From contig CAYNLG010000008.1 of assembly GCA_964397995.1 (NCBI GenBank), forward strand, positions 1 through 64,000: a stretch of 64,000 nt of DNA. Reading direction: 5' to 3'. The position numbers and the translations under genes were made by a program. Below the pieces are notes generated by a model. It was not told where the DNA came from and did no database searches. It was given only the letters and a program-made list of their open reading frames with translations. Shown piece after piece: positions 51,835 through 61,200 of the stretch; the first letter of the stretch is position 1; each line of letters begins with the position of its first letter. This stretch comes from CAYNLG01 sp964397995 (GTDB lineage Bacteria; Planctomycetota; Phycisphaerae; FEN-1346).

Positions 51835-53559
51835 ATGGGCGAGGACAGGGGCAATCCAGGTCCGCGTAAACGGTCTATCCCCGCGGGCCGCGCGAACGGC
51901 ACCGCGCCATCACGGCGTGCGGAGGCCCATTTCGTCGAACGCAGCCGGGCTCTGCGCGTCCTGACGGCCGCCGGTCGGTCCCTTGTCCGTTCGGACAGCG
52001 AGACCGTCCTGTTGGAGGCCATCTGCCGCGTCTGTGTGGAGCAGGGCGAGTACCCCCTTGCCTGGGTCGGGTACCGGGTGGACGACGATGCCCGAACGGT
52101 GCGCCCGGTGGCCTCGGCCAGTGACGGAGAAGGGTACTTGGACGCCTGCGCGTTCACATGGGGCAGCGCGCCCGCCCGACAGGGACCCGTCGGCCGCGCC
52201 ATACGCCTCGGCGAGACCGTGGCCGTCCAGGACCTGCGGTCCGCCGCCTGCGATGAACCGTGGTGTGAGGCGGCGCTGGAGAGGGGCTACGCGGCCGCGA
52301 TCGCCCTGCCGCTGGTGTCGGAGGCCGAAGTTTTCGGCGTCCTGGCCATCTTCTCGGACGAGCACGACGACTTCGACCCCGACGAGGTCCGGCTCCTGGG
52401 CCAACTGGCGGACGACCTGGCCTACGGCATCCGGAACCTCCGCTCCTGGGAGGCCCGCCAGCGGGCCGAGACGCAGCTCCGCGAGAGCCACGACCTCCTG
52501 GAACAGGTCTTCGCCAACGTCCACATGCTGCTGGCGTACGTGGACCGCGACTTCAACTTCATCCGCGTCAACCGCGCCTACGCCGCCGCTGGCGGTCACG
52601 ACCCCGACTGGTTCGTCGGACGCAACCACTTCACGTTGTATCCGGACGAGGAGAAGGAGGCGATCTTCCGGCGCGTCCTGGAGACGGGCGAGCCGTACAC
52701 CGTTTACGAGAAACCGTTTACGCGCCCGGACCGGCCGAAGAAAGGTGTGACGTACTGGGACTGGAGCCTGCGACCGGTGGTCGGCCGATCCGGCAAAGTG
52801 ACGGGCCTGCTGATGGCGCTGATCGACGTGACGGAGCGTCGGCGCCAGCGCGACGCCGCGATGACGGAGCACCGGCGGTTGGAGCGCGGCGTGCTGGAGG
52901 CGAGCCAAGCGGAGCGACGCCGCGTCGGCCGCGACCTCCACGACAGCTTGGGCCAGGTGCTCGCCGCCCTGTCGTTCCGCAGCCAGAACCTGGCCCGGAC
53001 GCTGGGCGACGACCACCCCGAAGCCCGCGAAGAGATCGAGAGCCTGACCGAGATGATCCGCGAGGCGATCCGCCAGACCCGGGCCATCTCGCGCGGCCTG
53101 AACCCCGTCGAGGTCAAGGCGGAGGGCCTGGCCGATGCCCTGCATCTGCTGGCCGAGCAGACGAGCCTGGCCTATGAGGCCGACTGCACCTTCGTGTGCC
53201 CCCGCCCCGTGCTGATCGACTGCCACGAAGCCGCCGGCCACCTGTACCGGCTGGCCCAGGAGGCGGTGAGCAACGCGATGCGGCACGGGAGGCCGTCGTG
53301 CGTCCAGGTGCGGCTGGAGCAGGACGGGAGCGAGTTGCGCCTGGTGATTGAGGACGACGGCGACGGCCTGCCCGCCGAGGCCGAGGACGGCGAGGGCATG
53401 GGCCTGCGCGTCATGAAGTACCGGGCGGAACTCGTGGGTGGCCGATGCGAGATCACCGCGCGCCCCGAAGGGGGGACGCGCGTCGTCTGTTCGATGCCGT
53501 TTCCTGTTGTGGTACCGGAGAGCGAGTCCCATGGCGAAGCAAGAGAGCAAGACCGGTAG
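51835..53559 (+). CDS. Soluble GAF-PAS histidine kinase (NarL/UhpB type)
   Basis: The 574-residue kinase has no membrane segments. A GAF domain spans about residues 40-195 (VLTAAGRSLVRSDSETVLLEA), then a PAS domain with PAC (about 215-340: FANVHMLLAYVDRDFNFIRVN). The HisKA_3 dimerisation domain with phosphoacceptor His369 (RDLHDSLGQVLAAL) and a HATPase_c domain (QEAVSNAMRHG, DDGDGLP, GMGLRVMKYRAEL) follow. It senses a cytoplasmic signal through GAF/PAS. Its 3' end overlaps the response regulator by 29 bases, a pair that works together. Confidence 0.88.
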   Translation: MGEDRGNPGPRKRSIPAGRANGTAPSRRAEAHFVERSRALRVLTAAGRSLVRSDSETVLLEAICRVCVEQGEYPLAWVGYRVDDDARTVRPVASASDGEGYLDACAFTWGSAPARQGPVGRAIRLGETVAVQDLRSAACDEPWCEAALERGYAAAIALPLVSEAEVFGVLAIFSDEHDDFDPDEVRLLGQLADDLAYGIRNLRSWEARQRAETQLRESHDLLEQVFANVHMLLAYVDRDFNFIRVNRAYAAAGGHDPDWFVGRNHFTLYPDEEKEAIFRRVLETGEPYTVYEKPFTRPDRPKKGVTYWDWSLRPVVGRSGKVTGLLMALIDVTERRRQRDAAMTEHRRLERGVLEASQAERRRVGRDLHDSLGQVLAALSFRSQNLARTLGDDHPEAREEIESLTEMIREAIRQTRAISRGLNPVEVKAEGLADALHLLAEQTSLAYEADCTFVCPRPVLIDCHEAAGHLYRLAQEAVSNAMRHGRPSCVQVRLEQDGSELRLVIEDDGDGLPAEAEDGEGMGLRVMKYRAELVGGRCEITARPEGGTRVVCSMPFPVVVPESESHGEAREQDR

Positions 53560-54235
53560 GACGGGCCCCGCCCGCGTCCTGATCGTCGACGACCACCCGG
53601 CCCTGCGCCGGGGGCTGGCCGAGGCCATCGGCCGCAGCGACGCTTTTGAGGTCGCCGGCGAGGCCGAGACGGTCTCGGAGGCGAAGGCGGCCGTGCGCAC
53701 GTTGCAGCCCGACGCCGCCGTCGTGGACCTGACGCTGGGTGACGAGAGCGGGCTGGAGCTGATCAAGGACCTGGCGGCCCGGGACAAGGACCTGCCGATC
53801 CTGGTCCTTTCGATGCACGACGAGACGCTTTACGCCGAGCGGGCCCTCCGCGCGGGCGCCAAGGGTTACGTCATGAAGGACGAGTCCCTGGACATCGTTC
53901 TCCAGGCCCTGGAGCGGGTGCTCGACGGGTCCCTGTACCTGAGCACGCGCATGTCCGGCCGCCTGCTCGAACGGTTGGTCAGCGGCGAGAGCGACGCCCA
54001 GCGGACGGCCATCGAGTCGCTGACGGACCGCGAGCTCGAGGTTTTCGACCTGCTCGGCCGCGGCCACTCGACGCGGGAGGTGGCCGACAGCCTGCACCTC
54101 AGCATCAAGACGATCTACACGCACTGCGAGAACATCAAGCAGAAGCTGGGCCTGACCGGGGCCCGCGAACTGCATCAGCAGGCGTTCCACTGGGTACAGA
54201 ACGAGCAGCAGGCGCGGGGCGCCCCCCCCGCATGA
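53531..54235 (+). CDS. LuxR/NarL-type response regulator
   Basis: The 234-residue regulator has a receiver domain (LIVDDHPALRRGL, phosphoacceptor Asp66 in AAVVDLTLG, LVLSMHDE, conserved Lys in AKGYVMKDE) and a C-terminal LuxR HTH (LTDRELEVFDLLGRGHSTREVADSLHLSIKT). It is the cognate output of the GAF-PAS kinase, whose gene it overlaps. Targets may include the stress island upstream; no site was identified. The start at 53531 sits inside the kinase's final codons. Confidence 0.92.
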   Translation: MAKQESKTGRTGPARVLIVDDHPALRRGLAEAIGRSDAFEVAGEAETVSEAKAAVRTLQPDAAVVDLTLGDESGLELIKDLAARDKDLPILVLSMHDETLYAERALRAGAKGYVMKDESLDIVLQALERVLDGSLYLSTRMSGRLLERLVSGESDAQRTAIESLTDRELEVFDLLGRGHSTREVADSLHLSIKTIYTHCENIKQKLGLTGARELHQQAFHWVQNEQQARGAPPA

Positions 54236-54382
54236 CCCTCACCCGTGTTGCCGCATCGGGCGAAGTCTGAGGCCAAGACCAAACTTGCCCCGACCCCGCC
54301 GGCCGACCCCCGCCCATGGTGCCCCGCCCGCCGTGCGGCTACACTGACAAGCGAGCGTGGAGACAAGCGGGAGGTGGGACCG

Positions 54383-55138
54383 ATGTTGCGGCTCTTGGAC
54401 GACCTTCGCGGCACCACCCTGCGGGGCACCGACCGGGACCTCGGAAAGGTGCGCGACGTCCTGTTCGACGACCGGACCTGCCAGGTACGGTACCTGGTCG
54501 CGGACACGGGCGGCTGGTTGACCGGCCGCAAGGTCCTGGTCAGCCCCGAAGCGGCCGGTACGCCCGACGCAGAGGCCGGGGTTCTGCCGGTTGCCCTGAG
54601 CGGGGAGCAGATCGAAGCGGCCCCCGGGCTGCAGGAAGACCTGCCCGTTTCGAAGCAGCACGAGCGGGACTTGGCCTCGTACTATGGCTGGGCCCCGTAC
54701 TGGACCGGCCCAATTACGACGACCGGGGCGGTGCCGGTGCCGATCGAACGGACGCCGGAAGTGGCCGAGGACGAGCCCGCCGGCGACGCCCACCTGCGGA
54801 GCGGCCGCGAGGTCACCGGGTATCACATCCAGTCCGAAGACGCCGAGCAAGTCGGCCATGTCGAGGACTTCATCGTCGAGACCGACCTGTGGACGATCCG
54901 CTACCTGGTCGTTGATACGCGCGACTGGCTTCCTGGCCGCAAGGTCCTCATTGCGCCGACGTGGGCGGAGCGGGTCGACTGGCACGGCAAAGAGGTCTAC
55001 CTGGACCTGACGGGCAAACAGATTCGGGGCAGCCCGGAGTTCGACCCGTCGGCGCCGGTGAACCGGGAATACGAAGTGCGGCTGTACGACTACCACGGCC
55101 GGCCCGCCTACTGGGCCACGGTCGGTGAGAAGGAGTAA
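54383..55138 (+). CDS. Protein with two PRC-barrel domains
   Basis: The 251-residue protein contains two PRC-barrel-like units: LRGTDRDLGKVRDVLFDDRTCQVRYLVADTGGWLTGRKVL near the N-terminus and YHIQSEDAEQVGHVEDFIVETDLWTIRYLVVDTRDWLPGRKVL in the middle. The two are clear internal duplicates. PRC barrels occur in photosynthetic reaction centre H, RimM and in many stress-induced proteins. Located after the two-component system, it fits the island's envelope-stress theme. A GGAGG site lies before the ATG at 54383. Confidence 0.82.
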   Translation: MLRLLDDLRGTTLRGTDRDLGKVRDVLFDDRTCQVRYLVADTGGWLTGRKVLVSPEAAGTPDAEAGVLPVALSGEQIEAAPGLQEDLPVSKQHERDLASYYGWAPYWTGPITTTGAVPVPIERTPEVAEDEPAGDAHLRSGREVTGYHIQSEDAEQVGHVEDFIVETDLWTIRYLVVDTRDWLPGRKVLIAPTWAERVDWHGKEVYLDLTGKQIRGSPEFDPSAPVNREYEVRLYDYHGRPAYWATVGEKE

Positions 55139-55197
55139 GCGGATGTAAGCCGGTAACGGCCTCCCACCCTAGCCGTTGCCGGACCGTTCCCCAACGC

Positions 55198-55279
55198 TTG
55201 CACGCGCTGACACCCCGCGTGCAAAGAAAGGCCCCTTGGTGAGCCCCACCCCCCGGCCGCCAGGGGGCCTCCTCTTTGC
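55198..55279 (+). terminator. Two overlapping hairpins between PRC-barrel and autotransporter genes
   Basis: TTGCACGCG (55198-55206) pairs perfectly with CGCGTGCAA (55216-55224). Part of that second arm also starts a longer stem: GCAAAGAAAGGCCCC (55221-55235) with GGGGGCCTCCTCTTTGC (55263-55279), allowing a bulge. The two share 55221-55224 and exclude each other at that point, like terminator/antiterminator pairs. The rest of the roughly 296-base gap holds no gene. Confidence 0.45.
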
Positions 55280-55434
55280 GCGGCGTGCGGCCCCCCCGCG
55301 GACGGGTGTCGGAACACGCCCGTACCGAGTGCGGCGCTAAGACTTTTTCCTAAGGAAAGGCTTCCCAAAGGGTCGAAAACCAGGATGTGAGAGCCGTTCT
55401 GGCGTGTCACAGGGAGCCTTCTGGGGGAGAGACC

Positions 55435-58059
55435 ATGCTGAGTCCCCACCGCCGCATCCGCTGGACCTTTGCTGTGGCCGTATGCGCCGCCTTCATCTTC
55501 GGGGGGGCCGCGCCGGCCCTCGCCATCGACTGGGACGGCGGAAGCGGCGTCGACGACAACTGGTCGACAGCCGCCAACTGGAACCCCGATGGGGCGCCGG
55601 CCAACCCCATCGTGGGCGGAGACGATATCGTCTTCATCGGGGCCGTCGGGGCCAACGTCTCCAACGTGGACGCCCCCTGGGGCGGGGTCGACTCGTTCGA
55701 CTTCACCGGCGCGCTCGGGGCCTTCACCATCACGGGGAGCCCCGTGACGTTCACGGCCCTCGGGGCGGTGAACTCGACCACGGCGTTCGACCACGTGGTC
55801 AACGTCGACCTGGTCGCCAATGCCGCCGGCCTGGGCATCACCCAGAACGCCGCCGGCAACTCGCTGACGTTCGGGAACCAGATCGACCTGACCGCCGGCG
55901 GGGCCCTGACGATCACGCCGACGGCCGGGACGGTCGCCCTGAACGGGGCGATCGTCGGCGCCGGCGCCGTCAACGTCGGCGCGGGGGCGGGCATCGTCAA
56001 CCTGAACGGCAACAACACCTTCGCGGGCGGTCTGAACGTGACGGGCGGCATCGTGACGCTTTCCCATGCCAACGCCGCCGGTACCGGGGCCGTCACCATG
56101 AATGCCGCCGGTGGCGAACTCCGCCTCGACCGGGCCGGCGATCCCGACGTCGCCAACAACGTGACCGTAACCCAGGACTTCACGCTCCGGGTCATCCAGG
56201 ACGCCCAGATGAGCGGCGTGCTGACCGGTCTGGCCGCCCGGACCATCACCAAAGTCGGGCCTGCCGAGGTCATGATCACCGGCGACAGCTTGGCCACCTA
56301 CCTCGGTGCCTTTGACAACAACGTCGGCACGCTACGCCTGGACGGCCGCCTGGGCGGCAACGTCAACAACGCCGCCAACATGCAGGGCGTCGGCACCGTG
56401 GGCGGCAACCTCGTCAACCAGGCGGGCGGCGTTCTGAACCCCGGCAACAGCCCGGGCATCATCAACGTCGTCGGCAACTTCACGAACAACACCGGGGCGA
56501 CGCTCGTCATCGAGCTCCAGCCGGGCGGCAACACGTTCCCCCTGGTGCCGGGCACGCATTTCGACCAGGTGAACGTGGGCGGCGTCGCGACGCTCCAGGC
56601 CAACAGCATCGTGACGGCCACCACCCTGAACAAGGGCTACATCGCCGACGGCGACATGTTTGACGCCATCACGGCGTTCGGCGGCGTGGTGGACGGCGGC
56701 GCCCTCGTCGGCGACAACGCCAACTTCATGACCTTCACGGGCCAGGTGGTCGGCAACAATTTCCGCCTGACCGCCAACCGCGTGACGTACACGACCGGGG
56801 CCGACACGTTCAACCGGACCCAGGTCGCGCGAGGCCTGGACTACCTGGCCGCCGCCACGCCCCAGACCTCGAACAACGACGCCGAGATCGTGCTGGCGGA
56901 GCTGGACTGGCTCGGCCCGGGCCCCGAGTTCCGGTCGGCCCTCGACTACCTGAGCCCGGAGCGGTATGACATCATCGACCGGGTTCACCAGCGGACGACG
57001 CACGCCTTCCTGGACGCTCACCGCGAGTACATGGCGCGGCGTCGCCTGCGCGGCGGGCCGGACATGATCGCCTCGCGGTCGGACGACGCCCTCGGCTACG
57101 GCGCGTGGGACGGGACGCCCTCGGCCGCGTCGGTCGTGGTCGGTGATTCGACCCACGGCGACGCGTGGGACAACGAGTACGGCACGGGCGACGTCGGCGT
57201 CGGCCCGGCCACGACCACCCTGTACGTCCAGCCGCTCGGCCAGATCTTCGAGGACGAGCACCAGGACGACGCCCTCGGCTTCACCCGCACGGGCTACGAC
57301 GCCGACATGGTCGGCTTCCTGGCGGGGCTCGACCGACAGATCGATCCGACGCTCGTCACAGGCATGTTCCTCGGCTACGGCGACATCAACGTCGACTTCC
57401 GCGGGCTGGGGGGCGAGGCCTCCATCGACTCGATCCGCGTCGGCGGGTACGCCGGCAAGGAACTGATGCCCCGCTGGTACCTGGACGGGGCGGTCAGCTA
57501 CGGCTTCCACCGGCAGGACGCGACGCGGCCGATCATCGTCGGCACGCTCAGCCGCACCACCGAGGCCGAGTGGTACGGCCACGACGTGAGCCTCTACAGC
57601 GAAACGGGCGTCAACCTGATCGAGAAGCCCGCCTGCGAGATCACTCCCTTTGTCGGGTTCGGCTACTCGTACTTCTACCAGGAGGAGTTCGAGGAAGAGG
57701 ACGCCCAAGCCATGAACCTGGTCGTCGCCGACCAGGACACGCACACGCTGGCGACGCTGGTGGGGATGCGGCTGGCGGCGACGTTTGGCGACAAGGTCAG
57801 GCTGACGCCGGCGATGTCGCTGGGGTGGCGGCACGAGTTCATGGCCGACAGCAACGACGACATCGAGGCGCGCTTCCGCGACGCGCCGCACAACTTCGAG
57901 GTCCGGCGCGGCGACCCGGACGTGGACGCGATCAACTTCCAGGGCAGCCTCGCGATCAAGGCATGCGAATGGTCCGACGTCAACGTCTATTACAACGGCG
58001 ACTGGACATCAGACAGTACGTCACATGCCTTTGGCCTCACGTGGCGTATCATCTTTTAG
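55435..58059 (+). CDS. Autotransporter (type Va) with passenger and beta-barrel
   Basis: The 874-residue protein has a signal peptide (RIRWTFAVAVCAAFIFGG, ending in APALA). Its repetitive Gly/Asn/Val passenger carries PATR-like segments (GNNTFAGGLNVTGG, GGVLNPGNSPGIINVVGNF). The autotransporter barrel of about 285 residues begins near YVQPLGQIFEDEHQDD and ends in AFGLTWRIIF, where the terminal Phe is recognised by the BAM machinery. The passenger is displayed or released at the outer surface; its binding partner or activity is unknown. The ATG at 55435 follows a GGGGGAGAGA site. A terminator follows. Confidence 0.85.
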   Translation: MLSPHRRIRWTFAVAVCAAFIFGGAAPALAIDWDGGSGVDDNWSTAANWNPDGAPANPIVGGDDIVFIGAVGANVSNVDAPWGGVDSFDFTGALGAFTITGSPVTFTALGAVNSTTAFDHVVNVDLVANAAGLGITQNAAGNSLTFGNQIDLTAGGALTITPTAGTVALNGAIVGAGAVNVGAGAGIVNLNGNNTFAGGLNVTGGIVTLSHANAAGTGAVTMNAAGGELRLDRAGDPDVANNVTVTQDFTLRVIQDAQMSGVLTGLAARTITKVGPAEVMITGDSLATYLGAFDNNVGTLRLDGRLGGNVNNAANMQGVGTVGGNLVNQAGGVLNPGNSPGIINVVGNFTNNTGATLVIELQPGGNTFPLVPGTHFDQVNVGGVATLQANSIVTATTLNKGYIADGDMFDAITAFGGVVDGGALVGDNANFMTFTGQVVGNNFRLTANRVTYTTGADTFNRTQVARGLDYLAAATPQTSNNDAEIVLAELDWLGPGPEFRSALDYLSPERYDIIDRVHQRTTHAFLDAHREYMARRRLRGGPDMIASRSDDALGYGAWDGTPSAASVVVGDSTHGDAWDNEYGTGDVGVGPATTTLYVQPLGQIFEDEHQDDALGFTRTGYDADMVGFLAGLDRQIDPTLVTGMFLGYGDINVDFRGLGGEASIDSIRVGGYAGKELMPRWYLDGAVSYGFHRQDATRPIIVGTLSRTTEAEWYGHDVSLYSETGVNLIEKPACEITPFVGFGYSYFYQEEFEEEDAQAMNLVVADQDTHTLATLVGMRLAATFGDKVRLTPAMSLGWRHEFMADSNDDIEARFRDAPHNFEVRRGDPDVDAINFQGSLAIKACEWSDVNVYYNGDWTSDSTSHAFGLTWRIIF

Positions 58060-58085
58060 TAGGTACGCATGTCGTGAAGGCGGTT

Positions 58086-58124
58086 GCCGGGGACGGCGCT
58101 GAGGCGCCGGCCCCGGCCTCTTTT
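58086..58124 (+). terminator. Intrinsic terminator after the autotransporter
   Basis: GCCGGGG (58086-58092) pairs with CCCCGGC (58111-58117), with inner GGCGC/GCGCC pairing, and is followed by CTCTTTT. This is the most canonical terminator in the window. Confidence 0.65.
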
Positions 58125-58244
58125 CCGGCGCAAACCGCGCCGGGGGGTTCGGGCCGAAACAGCCGCCTTCGGCCCGGGTTCCAGCGTGCAGACACCGAAA
58201 CGTGACACGCGACGGGGCGCGCCGCCCAAGGGTGGAGGACCAGC

Positions 58245-61200
58245 ATGTATGACCGCCGATGCCGCGCGAGCCGGCTGACCGGCCTCGTCTGCGCCGGGAC
58301 CCTGGCCCTGGCGTGGGCCGCCGCCGCCTTCGGGGCGGGCGACGGGGCCGCGCGCCTTGAGGCCGTCCGGGCCCGCCTCGTCCGGGAGGTCGCGACCCGC
58401 GCGGCGGCCGACGCCGAGGCGGGGCCGTCGGACGACTGGCACCTCACGCTCGACGCCGGGGCGGACCAGGAGGACGTCCGCTTGGTGCTGCGCCGGCGCG
58501 GTGGACGGTGGGCCTGGGGCAAGGCGGCCGTCCCGTACTGGCGGCAGGAGACGCAGAAGGAGAAGTTCTCGTTCCTCCACCGGAGCGGCGTCCAGAGCAC
58601 CCGCCTCGACAAGGCCGTCTATCCGCTGGACGCCTCGGGCCTCGTGGCCGAGGGCGACGCCCTGACGGGGACGCTCGAGGCCACGTTCCGCCTGAACCGC
58701 CTTCGCGAGGACCGGATGCCGCCCGGGGGCCGGCACCTCTTTTCGACCGACGGCCGCTGGGGGCTGCTGGACCGGTGGCGGATCACCGCGCACCGCACAC
58801 CGCGCGAGCAGCGGTTCCGCCTCGACGCCGCCCTTCTGGACGGCGTCCGCGATGTGACCCTGACGCTCCGCGAAGGCATGGACGGCAAGCCGGTCACGCT
58901 GCGCTGCCGCGTGCCGGCGCGGCCGTGGGAAGCCCCCGAGGTCGTGGCCCCGACGTTCAACGCGAGCGTCCATCAGGCCGATACAAGCGGGCTGGCCTGG
59001 GACGACGGGACGCTGCGCGGCAGCGCGACCGTCCGCTTCGTGCCCGACCCGTGGTACCCGAAGCAGGTCCATCACGTGCGCTACGAGGTCGAGGCCCGCG
59101 AGACGCCGGTCGGCCTGCGCGGGACGTTCCGGGCGCGCGTCACGGGCACCGAGGACATCCAGGTGGCGGGGCAGAGCAAGGGCCGCCGCACCCGCGAGGG
59201 ACCGGGCGCCTGGACCGGCAGTGTGGCGGGCGTCGCCCCGCGAGCGGTCGAGGGCCGGTACCGCGCCGAGGGCGACCTGGGAACGTACGTCGGCCGCGTT
59301 CACGGCGCGGTAAGCCCGGCGGCGACGGACGTGGCGGCGGTGCTGGACGCGATGGTGCCCGACGATGCGGACGCGGCGCCGGCCGCCCGGGCGGCACGGC
59401 TCTATGCCGACGTGCGGGCGCTCCGGGCGGCGCTGGCGATGTACCCGGTGCCGCCGGCGGCGACGGTGGCGGCGACGCGGCTGCCACCGCCGGTCTGGCC
59501 TGACGGTCGCGAGGCGGCGGCCGAGGCGTATGCGTCAACGCTGGCGGACCTGGCCGAGGCGAGCGGCGAGGCGGACGGCGCGACCGTCGTCCACGGCCGC
59601 CCGCGGCCGAAGGACTGGCGGTTCGGTCCGTGGTATGGCGCGACGCCGCTCGAAGGCGGTGGCGACGGCGCGGCCCGCCTCGCGGTCGAGACGGACGGTC
59701 CGCAGCGGTGGCAGTTCATCCCGACGTGGCGCGTGCTCGGCCCCATGCCGCGCCCCGAGGGCAGGGCGGTGCTGCTCTCGGACCTGCCGGACGTTCTGCC
59801 GGCGCCGGCCGAGGCAACGTACGGCCCGAATCCGGCCGACCCGGACGGCCAGCCCGTCCGCTGGACGGGCGTCGCGGCGCGCGGCGACGGCCGGCTTGAG
59901 CCGCCGGCTTGGGCGCCGGCGCGGAAGAACGAAGCGGCGGCCCCCGGTCTGCCTGAATCGGTCTGGTACGCCGCGGCCGAGGTGGCGTCGCCGGCGGCGC
60001 AGACGGTGTGGGTGGCGCTCGCGGCCCATGACCACGGGTGCCTGTGGCTGAACGACCGGCTCGTGTGGGTGGACGCCGAACGCGAGTGGGGCTGGGCCGA
60101 GGACGAGGTCGCGGTCTTTCCGGTGACGCTCCGCAAGGGGACGAACCGGTTGCTGGCCCGCGTGCGGGACGACCGCGGCGGGTCGTGGCTCGCCCTGCAC
60201 GTCTGTACGCGCGGCGGGCCGGCGGAAACGGTGCCGCCCGAGGACGCGGGCATGGATGTGGCGCGCGGCGACCGGTGGGTGCCGGAGGCGTCGCCGCCGG
60301 TGGCCTGGGACTTGGAAGCCGGCACGAACGTCGCATGGCGGACGGCGGTGCCGGGCGGAGGCGGGTCGCGGCCGCGCGTCGACGGCGACCGCGTCTACGT
60401 GAACACGCGCGAAGGGACGCTCCACTGCCTGGACCGCGCGACCGGCGCAATCCGCTGGTCCACGACGCACAGCCTTTTCGACGTGGTGGACCCGGCGATC
60501 GGCAAGGCCTACGAGGCGGCCGCGTCGCAGAAGGACAAGCGCCGCGTCCTGCGCGACCGGTTGGGCCTGCGCGAGGTGGGTCACGAGTCGCGGCCGGCGG
60601 CGGGCGATAACCGCGTCTTCGTGCACGATGGCATGGGCCTGCTCGTAGCGATGGACGCCGAGGGCACGCGCCTCTGGCGGCGGGCGACGTACATGGCCGA
60701 GGCGTCGGTCCAGCTTGTCGGGGGGCGGCTCGTCGTCGCCGGGGCCGCGACGCCCGGCTGGGCCGAGGCGTACGGCGTCGAGGCCGGGAACTTGACCGGC
60801 AAGATCACCCGCCGCGCGGGACACTATTACGCCGGGCATGGCGGGCACCGGTCGGACAAGGACGAGGGCCCCGGGCCGCGGCACGGCATGATGGCGCTCG
60901 ACCCGGTGACGGGCGAGCCCCGGTGGGCGACGGCGGTGGCCGGCGAGTTCGGCGACGCCCCGCTCGTGGTCGAGCCGGCGGGCGGTCCGGCCGTGCTCGT
61001 GACGCGGTCGGGCCAGGTGCTCGCGCCGGAGACGGGCGAGGTGCTGTGCGACCGGCCGGAGCTCGGGGCGTGGGACTGGCAGGCGGCCTTCGCCTCCGGC
61101 GACACGGTCTACACCGCTTGGGAAGGCGGCCGCGCGGCCGCCCGGGTGCTTGCCGACCCGGCGGGGCAGGTAGCCCTGGTCCCGGTCTGGCACGGAGAGC

